Assembly (NCBI GenBank): GCA_902786565.1
Contig: CADACW010000024.1
Coordinates: 1-48,566, forward strand
Source: an uncultured Prevotellaceae bacterium
GTDB taxonomy: Bacteria; Bacteroidota; Bacteroidia; Bacteroidales; Bacteroidaceae
Reading direction: 5' to 3'
DNA: 48,566 nt
The position numbers were made by a program, and so were the translations under genes. Of the stretch, positions 31,755 to 40,420 are shown piece after piece (within the stretch, counting starts at the first letter, position 1; every line of letters starts with the position of its first letter). Under the pieces are notes generated by a model. The model had not been told where the DNA came from. It did not search any database and saw only the letters and a program-made list of their open reading frames with translations.

Positions 31755-33878
31755 ATGAAAAAACTGACAATGGGGTTGGCAATTCTCTGTCTGACCCCCA
31801 CGTTGATGGCACAAACCGTGTGGCGGGAAGACTCGCTGCAGGAAGTGGTGGTGACAGGTACTGGCACGCAGCATCTGCTCAAGGATGCGCCCGTACAGAC
31901 CGAGGTCATCAGCCACCAGCAGCTCAGACAGTTTGCCGGCAAGAGCATCGAAGACATCCTCGCAGGCCTGACGGCGTCGTTCAGCTTCAACGAGAACGAC
32001 ATGGGGTCGCACTTGCAGATGAACGGTCTGGGCAATTCGTATGTGCTGATACTGATAGACGGTCGGCGCCTGCACGGCGACAATGGCGGCGAGAACGACC
32101 TCTCGCTCATTGACCCCCACAACATTGAGAAGATAGAAATAGTGAAGGGGGCGTCGAGCGCACTCTACGGCAGCGATGCCATTGCAGGCGTGATCAATAT
32201 CATCACACGCAAGCACCGCCAGCAGGGGGTGATGCTCGAAAACACCTCACGCGTAGGCTCTTATGGCGACATACGCCAGCACAACGGCATCGCACTCAAC
32301 TATGGCCGGCTGTCGAGCTATACCAACTTCCAGCTGCAGCACACCGACGGCTGGCAGAACACCGCCGAGGAGGCCATTGAGCAGACCGAATACCACATCA
32401 CAGACTCGCGCAACAAGACCGTCAACCGACACACCAACTGGCAGGTGGCCGAGCGCCTGACCTACCAGCTGACCCCCGACATCGAACTCTATGCCGACGG
32501 CAGCATCTACTGGAAGCGCATCTACAGGCCCAGTGGGCACCATCCCGGCGTGGACGTGAAGACGTGGGACCTGCAATATGACAACGCTTCGGCATCGGTG
32601 GGAGGAAAGTGGAAACTGAACAGCACCGATGTGATCACGCTGGACGCCGACTGGAAGAAGCACGCCTACAACTATGCCTTCACCGACACCACGCTGACCG
32701 ATGGCTACGTGAACGGACGGTTCACCAACTACTACCCCTACTTCTCCGGCCAAAAGGAGTTGCAGAGCGACCAGCGGCTCACCAACATCTCGCTCAAGGG
32801 CGTCTTCACCTTGCCCTACGAGCAGCTGCTGACTGCCGGACTGGACTATCGCTACGACTGGCTGAAGGCACCCATGAGGGTGGCCGGCGGCAAGGCCACA
32901 GACAACACGCAAGCCCTCTATGTGCAGGACGAGTGGCACAGAGGGCTGGGCGACGGTCCTGCCGCCGTCTACCTCACAGGCGGCCTGCGCCTGACCCGCA
33001 ACCAGGGATTTGGCACCCGCCTCACACCCAAACTCTCGGCCATGCTCAAGTTGGGCGAACTGCGACTGAGGGCCACCTGGAGCCAGGGCTATAAGACACC
33101 TACGCCAAAGGAACTGCACTATCAGTACGTCAGGAACATGAACGGCGTCTACCTCTATCTCGGCAATCAAGACCTGAAGGCGCAGAACTCCAACTACTTC
33201 GGCATGAGTGCCGAATACACTATTGGCCGACTGACCCTGACCCTCGCCCCCTATTACAATAAGGTGGACGATATGATTGCCCTGGTCACGGTTCCTGCAA
33301 AGGACGCACCGGGCCACCTGATAGCCAAGTACGACCCCATCAGAGTGCGGCAATACCAGAACATCGAGAATGCAAAGACCTACGGCCTGGACTTTACCCT
33401 CCGCTACCAGAACCCCCACTTCACCGCAGGCGGCAGCTATAGCTATCTCGACACACAGGCCAACCAGTACGACTCGGAAGAGGAGACCATGCACAAGGTG
33501 ACCATCGACGGCATGGCCCACCATAAGGCCAATGTCTATGCCACCTGGAGCCACGATTTCTCCAAACACTACCAGTTGGGCGTCGGCATCTATGGCCGCT
33601 TCTCCACTCGCCGCTATTATCAGATTGACGGCCACGGCAAGGGCTACCAGCTCTGGCGCCTCTCCACCACTCATCAGATTGGCCGAAGCCTGCGGATGGA
33701 GGCCGGCATCGACAACATCTTCGACTATGTCGACCGCACGCCCCACGGACTGCATCTCGGCACCACCACGCCCGGCCGCACGGTCTATGCCAGTCTGACG
33801 CTCCGCTTCAACCAAGGGAAAAAACTTACCAACAAATATAAGTCTAACTTTAATTCAAACAACAATGAAGAAAATTAA
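31755..33878 (+). CDS. btuB: TonB-dependent outer-membrane receptor (BtuB-like), first copy
   Basis: A 707-residue outer-membrane receptor. A signal peptide (to about 19) is followed by a TonB box-like DSLQEVVVTGTGT, a plug domain with ALYGSDAIAGVINIIT, and a 22-strand barrel ending in a typical aromatic-terminated strand region. The B12 riboswitch directly upstream makes corrinoid import its likely job. The start at 31755 (MKKLTMG) is preferred over 31734 because it begins the signal peptide. Its end overlaps the start of the cbiK-like gene by 14 bp. Confidence 0.92.
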   Translation: MKKLTMGLAILCLTPTLMAQTVWREDSLQEVVVTGTGTQHLLKDAPVQTEVISHQQLRQFAGKSIEDILAGLTASFSFNENDMGSHLQMNGLGNSYVLILIDGRRLHGDNGGENDLSLIDPHNIEKIEIVKGASSALYGSDAIAGVINIITRKHRQQGVMLENTSRVGSYGDIRQHNGIALNYGRLSSYTNFQLQHTDGWQNTAEEAIEQTEYHITDSRNKTVNRHTNWQVAERLTYQLTPDIELYADGSIYWKRIYRPSGHHPGVDVKTWDLQYDNASASVGGKWKLNSTDVITLDADWKKHAYNYAFTDTTLTDGYVNGRFTNYYPYFSGQKELQSDQRLTNISLKGVFTLPYEQLLTAGLDYRYDWLKAPMRVAGGKATDNTQALYVQDEWHRGLGDGPAAVYLTGGLRLTRNQGFGTRLTPKLSAMLKLGELRLRATWSQGYKTPTPKELHYQYVRNMNGVYLYLGNQDLKAQNSNYFGMSAEYTIGRLTLTLAPYYNKVDDMIALVTVPAKDAPGHLIAKYDPIRVRQYQNIENAKTYGLDFTLRYQNPHFTAGGSYSYLDTQANQYDSEEETMHKVTIDGMAHHKANVYATWSHDFSKHYQLGVGIYGRFSTRRYYQIDGHGKGYQLWRLSTTHQIGRSLRMEAGIDNIFDYVDRTPHGLHLGTTTPGRTVYASLTLRFNQGKKLTNKYKSNFNSNNNEEN

Positions 33879-35022
33879 GTTTCTCATGCTGGCCATGATG
33901 GCTGTCATCGCCAGCACAGCGTTCATTGCCTGCAGCAGCGACGATGACGACAGTGCCTCGAACTACCAAAAGTATCAGCAGGCAGTCAACCAGACCGTCA
34001 ACTCTCAGAAGAAAAACAACAAGGTCATCCTCCTCGTCGCCTTCGGCTCCACATGGGAGCAGGCCTACGACACCTTCGACCAGGTGGTGGCCGACTACAA
34101 GAGCCAGTTCACGGGCTGGGACGTCTTCCTCTCATTCTCCAGCGCCATCTGTATCAATAACGCCCGAGCAGGTGAAAATGTGGCTCCTAAAGACTACTAC
34201 GACCCCGAGCACTGGCTCACAGCCATCGGACTGGCAGGCTACAAGCAGATTGTGGTGCAGAGCCTGCAGGTCATACCCGGCGAGGAGTATCGCCGAGTGC
34301 GCGACAGCTATGTCAAAGACTTTATGAACAACCGCAACTCCGACTTCACCACCGCCTATATGAAGAGCATCGACAAGCAGGTGGCCGTGGGCACACCCCT
34401 GATGGCCGAAGAGAGCGACGCGCAGAAGCTGGCACAGACGCTCAACGACGAGCCCGATGTGAAAGCAGCAGTGCAGCAGGGCATCGTCGCCTTTATGGGC
34501 CACGGCAATCCCGTGGGCTACGACTACTATGGCGGCAACGTGCGCTATCTGCAGCTGGAGAGCTATCTGCGCGCCCTCAACCCCAACTACTATGTGGGAA
34601 CCGTCGATATGGCCGAGACCTATGCCGCTGATGTGCTGAACCACATCGACGGCGGCAATTTCAATTATTCGGTAGGCGCAATGCCCGTAGGAGTGAACTA
34701 TGAAAAGAACACGTCCAAGGCAGCACAGCTCTTCGTGCTCATGTCAATTGCCGGCGACCACGCACACAACGATATGGCCGACGACGAGGACGCCGAGAGC
34801 TGGTACAGCCTCTTCAACGCCAAGGGCATCGCCACCAATGCCTACGAGACCAACTTCAAGGAGGCTTGCTGGAAAAAGTACAAGAGCGGCGAGGAGTACA
34901 TCCCCGGTCTGGCAGAGCGCAGCGCCGTCCGCAAGTTGTGGATGGACCACACACGCCAGGCCATTGCCAAACTGGGCACCGACGACGCCCTCTCCACACC
35001 CACAACAGCTCCTGAAGAATAA
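33865..35022 (+). CDS. cbiK: CbiK-family (sirohydrochlorin cobaltochelatase-like) lipoprotein
   Basis: A 385-residue protein whose first 22 residues are a lipoprotein signal (IAC, C23) followed by SSDDDDS, an acidic tag of the kind that sends Bacteroidetes lipoproteins to the cell surface. The CbiK domain (about 52-370) keeps the active-site residues known from Salmonella CbiK: E140/E141 in QVIPGEEY, H213 in MGHG, H299 in GDHAHNDM. The His of the QSLH motif is Gln here (QSLQ). Known CbiK inserts Co into sirohydrochlorin in the cytoplasm. An exported form may instead bind or remetallate tetrapyrroles, as proposed for heme-binding IhtB of Porphyromonas gingivalis, which resembles CbiK. It lies between two receptors in one operon. 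Confidence 0.85.
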   Translation: MKKIKFLMLAMMAVIASTAFIACSSDDDDSASNYQKYQQAVNQTVNSQKKNNKVILLVAFGSTWEQAYDTFDQVVADYKSQFTGWDVFLSFSSAICINNARAGENVAPKDYYDPEHWLTAIGLAGYKQIVVQSLQVIPGEEYRRVRDSYVKDFMNNRNSDFTTAYMKSIDKQVAVGTPLMAEESDAQKLAQTLNDEPDVKAAVQQGIVAFMGHGNPVGYDYYGGNVRYLQLESYLRALNPNYYVGTVDMAETYAADVLNHIDGGNFNYSVGAMPVGVNYEKNTSKAAQLFVLMSIAGDHAHNDMADDEDAESWYSLFNAKGIATNAYETNFKEACWKKYKSGEEYIPGLAERSAVRKLWMDHTRQAIAKLGTDDALSTPTTAPEE

Positions 35023-35045
35023 ATAAAAGACTCTCTCACTCATAG

Positions 35046-37154
35046 ATGTTAATTAAAAAACTCATTGCACTGGCAGCGGTACTCCTTGCGGGGAGTGCCG
35101 CTTTCAGCCAAATCCACAAGACCGAAAGCAGCGACTCGCTCAGACCCAGCCACTCCTACAACCTCAACCCAGTAGTCGTCACCGGCTCCGGACACCACCA
35201 GAGGCTCAAGTCTACAGCCACACCCGTACACGTGCTCTCAGCACAGGAAATCAGCAACCAGGGCATCACCACCTTCGACCAGGCACTCATGCACATCATG
35301 CCCCAGGTGGCCATGGCACCCAGCTCAATGGGCTCCTTCCTCAGGCTCAACGGACTGGCCGGCAAGTACATCCTCATCCTGGTCAACGGCCAGAAACTCT
35401 CAGGCGACATTTCCAACAACATAGACCTGAACCGCATCAATATGGCCCGCGTCAAGCGCATCGAGGTGCTCGACGGCGCAGCCTCCTCACTTTATGGCAG
35501 CGATGCCATCGCCGGTGTCATCAACATCATCACCGACCAGCCCACGGCGGCCGACGGCTCACTCATCAGCGTAACCTCCGACACGAAGGTCTCAGGCAAG
35601 GGCGTCTTTACTGAGAACGCCACCCTCGACATCTACAAAAACGGATTCGGCTCCTACACCTCCTTCGCCCACGAACAGGCCGACAGCTACCGCAACAACG
35701 ACCTGGAGTACGTGAAAGGCTCGGACACGGAAACGCAGCAGAGCATAGCCCCGCTCTTCACGGGCTATCACTCAAACCTCGTCGCCCAGAAGTTCACCTT
35801 CGCCCCCAACGAGCACCTCGCCCTGAACGCCGGCTTGGACTATTCGTACAAGATGACCGACCGCCCGGAGACGGCACCCGCCGGCCCCACCGGGGGCACC
35901 GACTACGAAATGCGCTACAAGGGCTTCCGCTGGAACGTGGGCGGCATCTACAAGTTTGACGCCAAGAACAGTCTGCAGGCCGACTTCACCACCGACCGCT
36001 TCCGCTATGGCAAGGAGTACGATGTGGAGACCAAGGACTTCCCCGTAGGGGCCTACATACAGTCGAAGAAGCAGCGCACCATGGAGGGCAACCTCAAGTC
36101 TATCCTCCACCTTGTCCCCGCTGGGGCCGGGGGCGACGCAACCACCGTTGTAGGCGCCCACTGGCGCAAGGACAACCTCACCGCCACGTCGGGCGATATT
36201 GACCAGTCGGCCTACACGCTCGCCGCCTACGCCCAGCACGAGCAGCGCTTCCTCGTGGGGAGCGGCTCCGTCACGGCCACTGCCGGACTGCGCTACAACT
36301 ACCACGAGACCTTTGGCAGCCACCTCACGCCCAAGGCCACGCTCATGTACAGCCTCGGCCACGTCAACCTCCGTGCCACCTACTCGGCTGGCTTCCGCGC
36401 TCCGGGTCTCGACGAACTCTATTACCATTATTTCTCGGTGAATCGGGGCAAGGCGCAAATCAGCTTCGGCAACCGAGACCTGAAGCCTGAGAAGAGCAAC
36501 TACTTCTCGCTCAATGCCGAGTACCGCACGCAGACCGTAGCCGTCAGCCTCACTGGTTACCTGAACCGCATCAACGACATGGTGGTGAAGCAGAACATCG
36601 ATATAGATGATGCCACCCGCACCATGCTCATGGGCGAATTTCCGGAAATGACGCAGGAGCAGGCTGACAAGATGGTGTCATACGCCCGCTACCAGAACAG
36701 CGACAAAGGCGATGTGAAGGGTGTGCAGCTGAACGTCTCTGCCAATCTGTTCAGCGGCTTCAATCTCTCGGCCAACTATGCCTACACCTACGCCCGCTCG
36801 AAGGCCGGCGACGAGTGGTCAGTGCTTGAGCGCAGCATACGCCACGCCGCCACCGTGGCCGCCAACTATCATCACGCTTGGCGCGGCTATCGGCTGAATG
36901 TCAACCTCAACGGACGTCTGCAGTCGAAGACTTACTATGGCGGGAGCTACGAGAATGCACCGGGCTTTGGCGTTTGGAACATAAACACCACCCACACGCT
37001 CGATTTGGTGAAGTGGGCCGTCATTGAGCCGAGCCTTGGCCTGGACAATATCTTCAACCGCGTAGATAAGCGGATTGACTCGTCCACACGCAAGTATGCA
37101 CTCTATTCGCCCGGCCGCATGCTGGTGGTCGGACTGAAGGTGAAACTGCTTTAA
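35046..37154 (+). CDS. TonB-dependent outer-membrane receptor (BtuB-like), second copy
   Basis: A 702-residue receptor with a signal peptide (to about 21), the TonB box-like NPVVVTGSGHH, the same plug motif SSLYGSDAIAGVINIIT as the first receptor, and a full barrel. It follows the CbiK lipoprotein by 23 bp and so belongs to the riboswitch-controlled operon. Having two related receptors of different sequence suggests different ligands, for example cobalamin and a precursor or another metallated tetrapyrrole. It converges on cobT with 10 bp between stop codons. Confidence 0.9.
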   Translation: MLIKKLIALAAVLLAGSAAFSQIHKTESSDSLRPSHSYNLNPVVVTGSGHHQRLKSTATPVHVLSAQEISNQGITTFDQALMHIMPQVAMAPSSMGSFLRLNGLAGKYILILVNGQKLSGDISNNIDLNRINMARVKRIEVLDGAASSLYGSDAIAGVINIITDQPTAADGSLISVTSDTKVSGKGVFTENATLDIYKNGFGSYTSFAHEQADSYRNNDLEYVKGSDTETQQSIAPLFTGYHSNLVAQKFTFAPNEHLALNAGLDYSYKMTDRPETAPAGPTGGTDYEMRYKGFRWNVGGIYKFDAKNSLQADFTTDRFRYGKEYDVETKDFPVGAYIQSKKQRTMEGNLKSILHLVPAGAGGDATTVVGAHWRKDNLTATSGDIDQSAYTLAAYAQHEQRFLVGSGSVTATAGLRYNYHETFGSHLTPKATLMYSLGHVNLRATYSAGFRAPGLDELYYHYFSVNRGKAQISFGNRDLKPEKSNYFSLNAEYRTQTVAVSLTGYLNRINDMVVKQNIDIDDATRTMLMGEFPEMTQEQADKMVSYARYQNSDKGDVKGVQLNVSANLFSGFNLSANYAYTYARSKAGDEWSVLERSIRHAATVAANYHHAWRGYRLNVNLNGRLQSKTYYGGSYENAPGFGVWNINTTHTLDLVKWAVIEPSLGLDNIFNRVDKRIDSSTRKYALYSPGRMLVVGLKVKLL

Positions 37155-37164
37155 GAGTTTAAAC

Positions 37165-38196
37165 TCAAAAGTATTTTGTGATTTTGGCCGACTGGAAATT
37201 GTTCATCTCGTTCACCATCCGCACGGCAGAATCCACAATGGGGAAGGCGCAGAGCGCTCCTGTGCCCTCGCCCAGACGGAGACCCAGATTCAGCAGCGGC
37301 TTGGCATGCAGCACCTCCAGCATCATCTTGTGCCCACTCTCGTCGCCCTGATGGGTGAATATCATATAGTCCTGCGAGGCAGGGTAGAGATGCACGGCAG
37401 CAAGCGCACAGGCCGTCATGATGAAGCCGTCTATCAAGACCATCAGGTGGCACTCGGCAGCCCGCAGCATGGCCCCGATGGCCGCCGCCATCTCGAACCC
37501 GCCGAAGCAGACAAGGGGTGAGCCGCCCGTCTGCTCCCATCTCTCCACGGCCTGCTTCAAGACCTCATATTTATGGCGGATGCCGGACGCACTGAGTCCC
37601 GCACCGGCGCCGATACACGCTTCCAGGGGCACTCCGCCCAACAGATGCATCCAGATGCTGCTCGGCGACGTGTTGCCGATGCCCATCTCGCCGATGCAAA
37701 GGATGTGGCACCCCTCGCCGATGCAGTCGTCCACCAGTTCGCAGCCCACGTCGATGGCGCGGTCGAACTGCTCCTCGCTCATCGCCGGCTCATAAAGGAA
37801 ATTCCTTGTGCCGTAGGCTATCTTCCTGTCTTCTATGCCCTCGTTGCTGAAGTCATGGTCAACCCCCACATCGACGATGCGGAGCTTGAACCCGTGCTGC
37901 CGGCAGAACATGTTGACGCCGCCGCCGCCACGGGCGAAGTTCACCATCTGCTGCCAAGTGACCTCACGGGGCGACACGCTGACCCCTTCGCGCTCAATGC
38001 CGTGGTCGGCGCCCAGCAGCAGATGGCAGGGGTGCCCCACCGACGGGGTGAGCGTCTGTTGCACCAGGCAAATCTGCAGGGCCAGCTCCTCCAGCCGCCC
38101 CAGCGACCCCTTCGGTTTGTTCAGATTGTCTATCTTTTCCTGTATTTCCCCCTCCATCCGGTGGCAGGCGGGATGTATGTCAAATGTCCTTTTCAT
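37165..38196 (-). CDS. cobT: Nicotinate-nucleotide:dimethylbenzimidazole phosphoribosyltransferase
   Basis: A 343-residue cytoplasmic enzyme that makes the alpha-ribazole phosphate of the lower ligand. The start KIDNLNKPKGSLGRLEELA, the LLGADHGIEREGVS motif and the catalytic Glu in GLRLGEGTGA are all conserved. It probably follows cobU on the same strand, though a 294-bp gap with a repeat element separates them. The usual partner cobS is not found in the window. Confidence 0.95.
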   Translation of the reverse strand: MKRTFDIHPACHRMEGEIQEKIDNLNKPKGSLGRLEELALQICLVQQTLTPSVGHPCHLLLGADHGIEREGVSVSPREVTWQQMVNFARGGGGVNMFCRQHGFKLRIVDVGVDHDFSNEGIEDRKIAYGTRNFLYEPAMSEEQFDRAIDVGCELVDDCIGEGCHILCIGEMGIGNTSPSSIWMHLLGGVPLEACIGAGAGLSASGIRHKYEVLKQAVERWEQTGGSPLVCFGGFEMAAAIGAMLRAAECHLMVLIDGFIMTACALAAVHLYPASQDYMIFTHQGDESGHKMMLEVLHAKPLLNLGLRLGEGTGALCAFPIVDSAVRMVNEMNNFQSAKITKYF

Positions 38197-38291
38197 TTTC
38201 GGTTTTTATAATCTTAATTTAAGTTTCTCAATCTCTCAACTGCTTGGAGTGTCATTTTTTTTCATTTAAAGTAAAACGACCGAAATACCCC

Positions 38292-38340
38292 CCTCAGAGA
38301 TAAGTGCCACTTATCTCGGAGTCCGCTTTACCCTCCCTTT
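38292..38340. repeat. Second copy of the palindrome-plus-tail repeat element
   Basis: CCTCAGAGATAAGTGCC and the palindrome partner ACTTATCTC, then AGTCC and CTTTACCCTCCCTTT, match the head and tail of the array at 16293-16385 with one palindromic unit in place of three. Both copies begin with CCTCAGAG. It lies in the cobU-cobT gap, whose other content is A/T-rich and, at 38451-38469, a hairpin with perfect 8-bp arms around ACC. Confidence 0.85.
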
Positions 38341-38450
38341 TAGGGGTGTAAAATGTTTTCAACAGTCGCCTCGCTTTCAGCATATATTTAACTCCCTAAA
38401 CTCCTCAATTTAAAAAGTTGAATCTTCATGAAACATCCCCTGTCCTCTAT

Positions 38451-38469
38451 GCTGCAACACCGTTGCAGC
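38451..38469. terminator. Small perfect hairpin downstream of cobU
   Basis: GCTGCAAC and GTTGCAGC form an 8-bp stem with an ACC loop, 22 bp past the cobU stop. No T-run follows on the minus strand, so it may be an mRNA end-stabilising stem or part of a weak terminator. Confidence 0.4.
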
Positions 38470-38490
38470 TCATCCACCAATTTCCCGTTT

Positions 38491-39003
38491 TCATCTTTTT
38501 ATTTCCACTCCAATTCCGCTCACCATCAGGGTGACCTCATCGGCCCGCTGCGCGATGTATTGGTTCATCCAGCCCTGCAGGTCGGTGAATTTGCGCTGAA
38601 GGGCATTTTCGCTGACCCCGCCCAGTCCAATCTCGTTGGTCACGAAGATATACGTGGCAGGGGGCTGGGTGAAGGCGTCGAACTCTCTTTTAGCCACTCT
38701 GAGCGACAGGGCAACGTCGGAATCGTTGGCAAAGAAGATGTTCGTGAGCCAGAGCGTCACGCAGTCAACCACCACCACGCGGCCTGTCAGGTCGTGGCGG
38801 CTCAGGCAAATCTCCTCTTCAATGTTGGTCCATTCAGGGCCGCGCCGCTCCTGGTGCTTCCTCACGCGCTCCCTGAACTCATCGTCCCAGACGTGCGCCG
38901 TGGCCAGATAGACCGGATTGGCCGCAAGCCCCAGGGCCATTTCTTCAGCCTTCCCGCTCTTCCCGGAGCGCTGTCCGCCCGTAATCAGAATAATCCTTTT
39001 CAT
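38491..39003 (-). CDS. cobU: Adenosylcobinamide kinase / adenosylcobinamide-phosphate guanylyltransferase
   Basis: A 170-residue cytoplasmic enzyme with the P-loop TGGQRSGKS near the start and the guanylylated His candidate in KHQERRGPEW. The VVDCVTLWLTN and TNEIGLG motifs are CobU signatures. It phosphorylates and then GMP-activates adenosylcobinamide for joining with alpha-ribazole. The ATG at 39003 (MKRIILITGG) is chosen over 39051, since the P-loop should be at the N-terminus. Confidence 0.95.
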   Translation of the reverse strand: MKRIILITGGQRSGKSGKAEEMALGLAANPVYLATAHVWDDEFRERVRKHQERRGPEWTNIEEEICLSRHDLTGRVVVVDCVTLWLTNIFFANDSDVALSLRVAKREFDAFTQPPATYIFVTNEIGLGGVSENALQRKFTDLQGWMNQYIAQRADEVTLMVSGIGVEIKR

Positions 39004-39079
39004 CTTTTTCAGTTTCTTTCGTACAAAGAGCCTCAAATGGACACCAGCCACACCACACTATTGACTGGCGTTTGTTGTG

Positions 39080-39087
39080 CAAATATA
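39080..39087 (-). promoter_or_regulatory. Possible -7 element of cobU
   Basis: TATATTTG on the minus strand, followed by CACAAC, about 76 nt before the cobU start. No good -33 element. The gene-free stretch 39004-39319 otherwise holds only the operator-like repeat at 39260 and its promoter. Confidence 0.35.
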
Positions 39088-39259
39088 CGCATTTTTGTCG
39101 GAACTCCTGCAGATTGATGGGATTTTTTTAACTTTGTTTACTTACTGCATCCTTCTTGCTCAATCGCCGTGCTACAGAGTGCTGAATCTCGCTCTATTAA
39201 TCCCCTCGCATTATTTCATTTGCGGTCATTCTGCGTTAATCTTCCAAAATCCGTCTTTC

Positions 39260-39295
39260 GTTACAGACTTTTTTCGTAATTTTGCAGTCTGTAAC
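39260..39295 (+). promoter_or_regulatory. Inverted repeat around the btuF promoter (operator-like)
   Basis: GTTACAGACT (39260-39269) and AGTCTGTAAC (39286-39295) are perfect 10-bp arms with a 16-nt spacer. The -7 element TAATTTTG (39277-39284) lies inside the spacer, and the expected transcription start lies in the second arm. A dimeric repressor bound here would block the promoter. The regulator is not known. Confidence 0.6.
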
Positions 39296-39319
39296 AGAAT
39301 TGTTGAAATGGAAGAAATG

Positions 39320-40420
39320 ATGAAGAAAGCATTCTTTTGGCTGGTTGTAGCCGTGCTCGCCGCTTGTACGGGAACGGGAAGGCGGGAGGCCGGAAATGCA
39401 GCGCCGGGCGACACCCAGCGCCTGGCATTGAGGTATGCCACGGGCTTCACCGTCAGAGACTCGGCCGGCGTGCGGCTGGTGGATGTGGGGGAGAACGACC
39501 ATTTCGCCCTGGTGCGGGACGACGCTGTGGAGGTGCCCGGCGGCTATACAAGGGTGCGGGTGCCCATCCGGCGCACCATCTGCATGACGGCGCTGCAGCT
39601 GTCGAACTTCACCGCCCTCGGTGCCCACGATGTGGTGAAGGGCCTGACTGGCACGAAGAATATGTTCGACAAGGACATCCTGGAGCGCGTAGGCGACGGC
39701 CGCATTGTGAAGATAGGCATGGAGGGCAACTTCGACACCGAAATGGTGCTGGCCGCCAACCCCGACGTCATCTTCATATCGCCCTTCAAGCGCGGCGGCT
39801 ACGAGCCCATCAAGGAGACAGGCGTCACGCTGGTGCCCCATCTGGGCTATAAGGAACTGCACCCTCTGGGGCAGGCCGAATGGATCAAGTTCGTAGGTAT
39901 GTTCATCGGCAAGGAGCGCGAGGCCGACGAGGTGTTTGCCGGCATTGAGCAGCGCTACAACCGCCTGAAGACCCGTGCCGACAGCGTGGCCCACCGGCCC
40001 ACGGTGTTCAGCGGCGAGATGCACTATGGCACATGGCACGCCGTGGGCGGCAAGAACTATCTGGCGCAGATATTCCGAGATGCCGGTGCCGACTACGTCA
40101 TCGACGACGAGGAGACGGCCGGCGAAGACTTGGAGTTTGAGAAAATATACGCCCTGGCCGCCGAGGCCGACTACTGGCGCATACTGAACAGCCACCCCGG
40201 CGATTTCAACTATGAAGTGCTGAAGGCATCGGAGCCTCGCAACGAGCTGTTCAAGGCCTTCAAGGAGCGCAAGGTCATCTACTGCAACATGAAGCAGCAG
40301 CCCTACTACGAGATTTCGCCCGTTGAGCCCGACGTGCTGCTGAAAGACTTTGTGGCCATCTTCCACCCCGAACTGGTGGAGCCCGACTATCAGCCAACCT
40401 ACTACAAACTGCTGAAGTGA
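39320..40420 (+). CDS. btuF: ABC transporter substrate-binding lipoprotein (BtuF-like)
   Basis: A 366-residue lipoprotein (lipobox LAAC, cysteine at about residue 15) of the Fe3+/B12-type substrate-binding family. The two-lobed fold is indicated by the MTALQLSNFTALGAHD and ANPDVIFISPF stretches. The start at 39320 (MKKAFFW) is chosen as the standard lipoprotein n-region; 39308 is possible, and the longer frame back to 39077 would run through the promoter. It overlaps the permease gene by ATGA. B12 or cobinamide binding is inferred from context; heme or siderophores are alternatives. Confidence 0.82.
   Translation: MKKAFFWLVVAVLAACTGTGRREAGNAAPGDTQRLALRYATGFTVRDSAGVRLVDVGENDHFALVRDDAVEVPGGYTRVRVPIRRTICMTALQLSNFTALGAHDVVKGLTGTKNMFDKDILERVGDGRIVKIGMEGNFDTEMVLAANPDVIFISPFKRGGYEPIKETGVTLVPHLGYKELHPLGQAEWIKFVGMFIGKEREADEVFAGIEQRYNRLKTRADSVAHRPTVFSGEMHYGTWHAVGGKNYLAQIFRDAGADYVIDDEETAGEDLEFEKIYALAAEADYWRILNSHPGDFNYEVLKASEPRNELFKAFKERKVIYCNMKQQPYYEISPVEPDVLLKDFVAIFHPELVEPDYQPTYYKLLK

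Noticed and set aside
39077-39319. N-terminal extension of BtuF
   Set aside because: It would place the promoter and inverted repeat inside the coding region and bury the lipoprotein signal.
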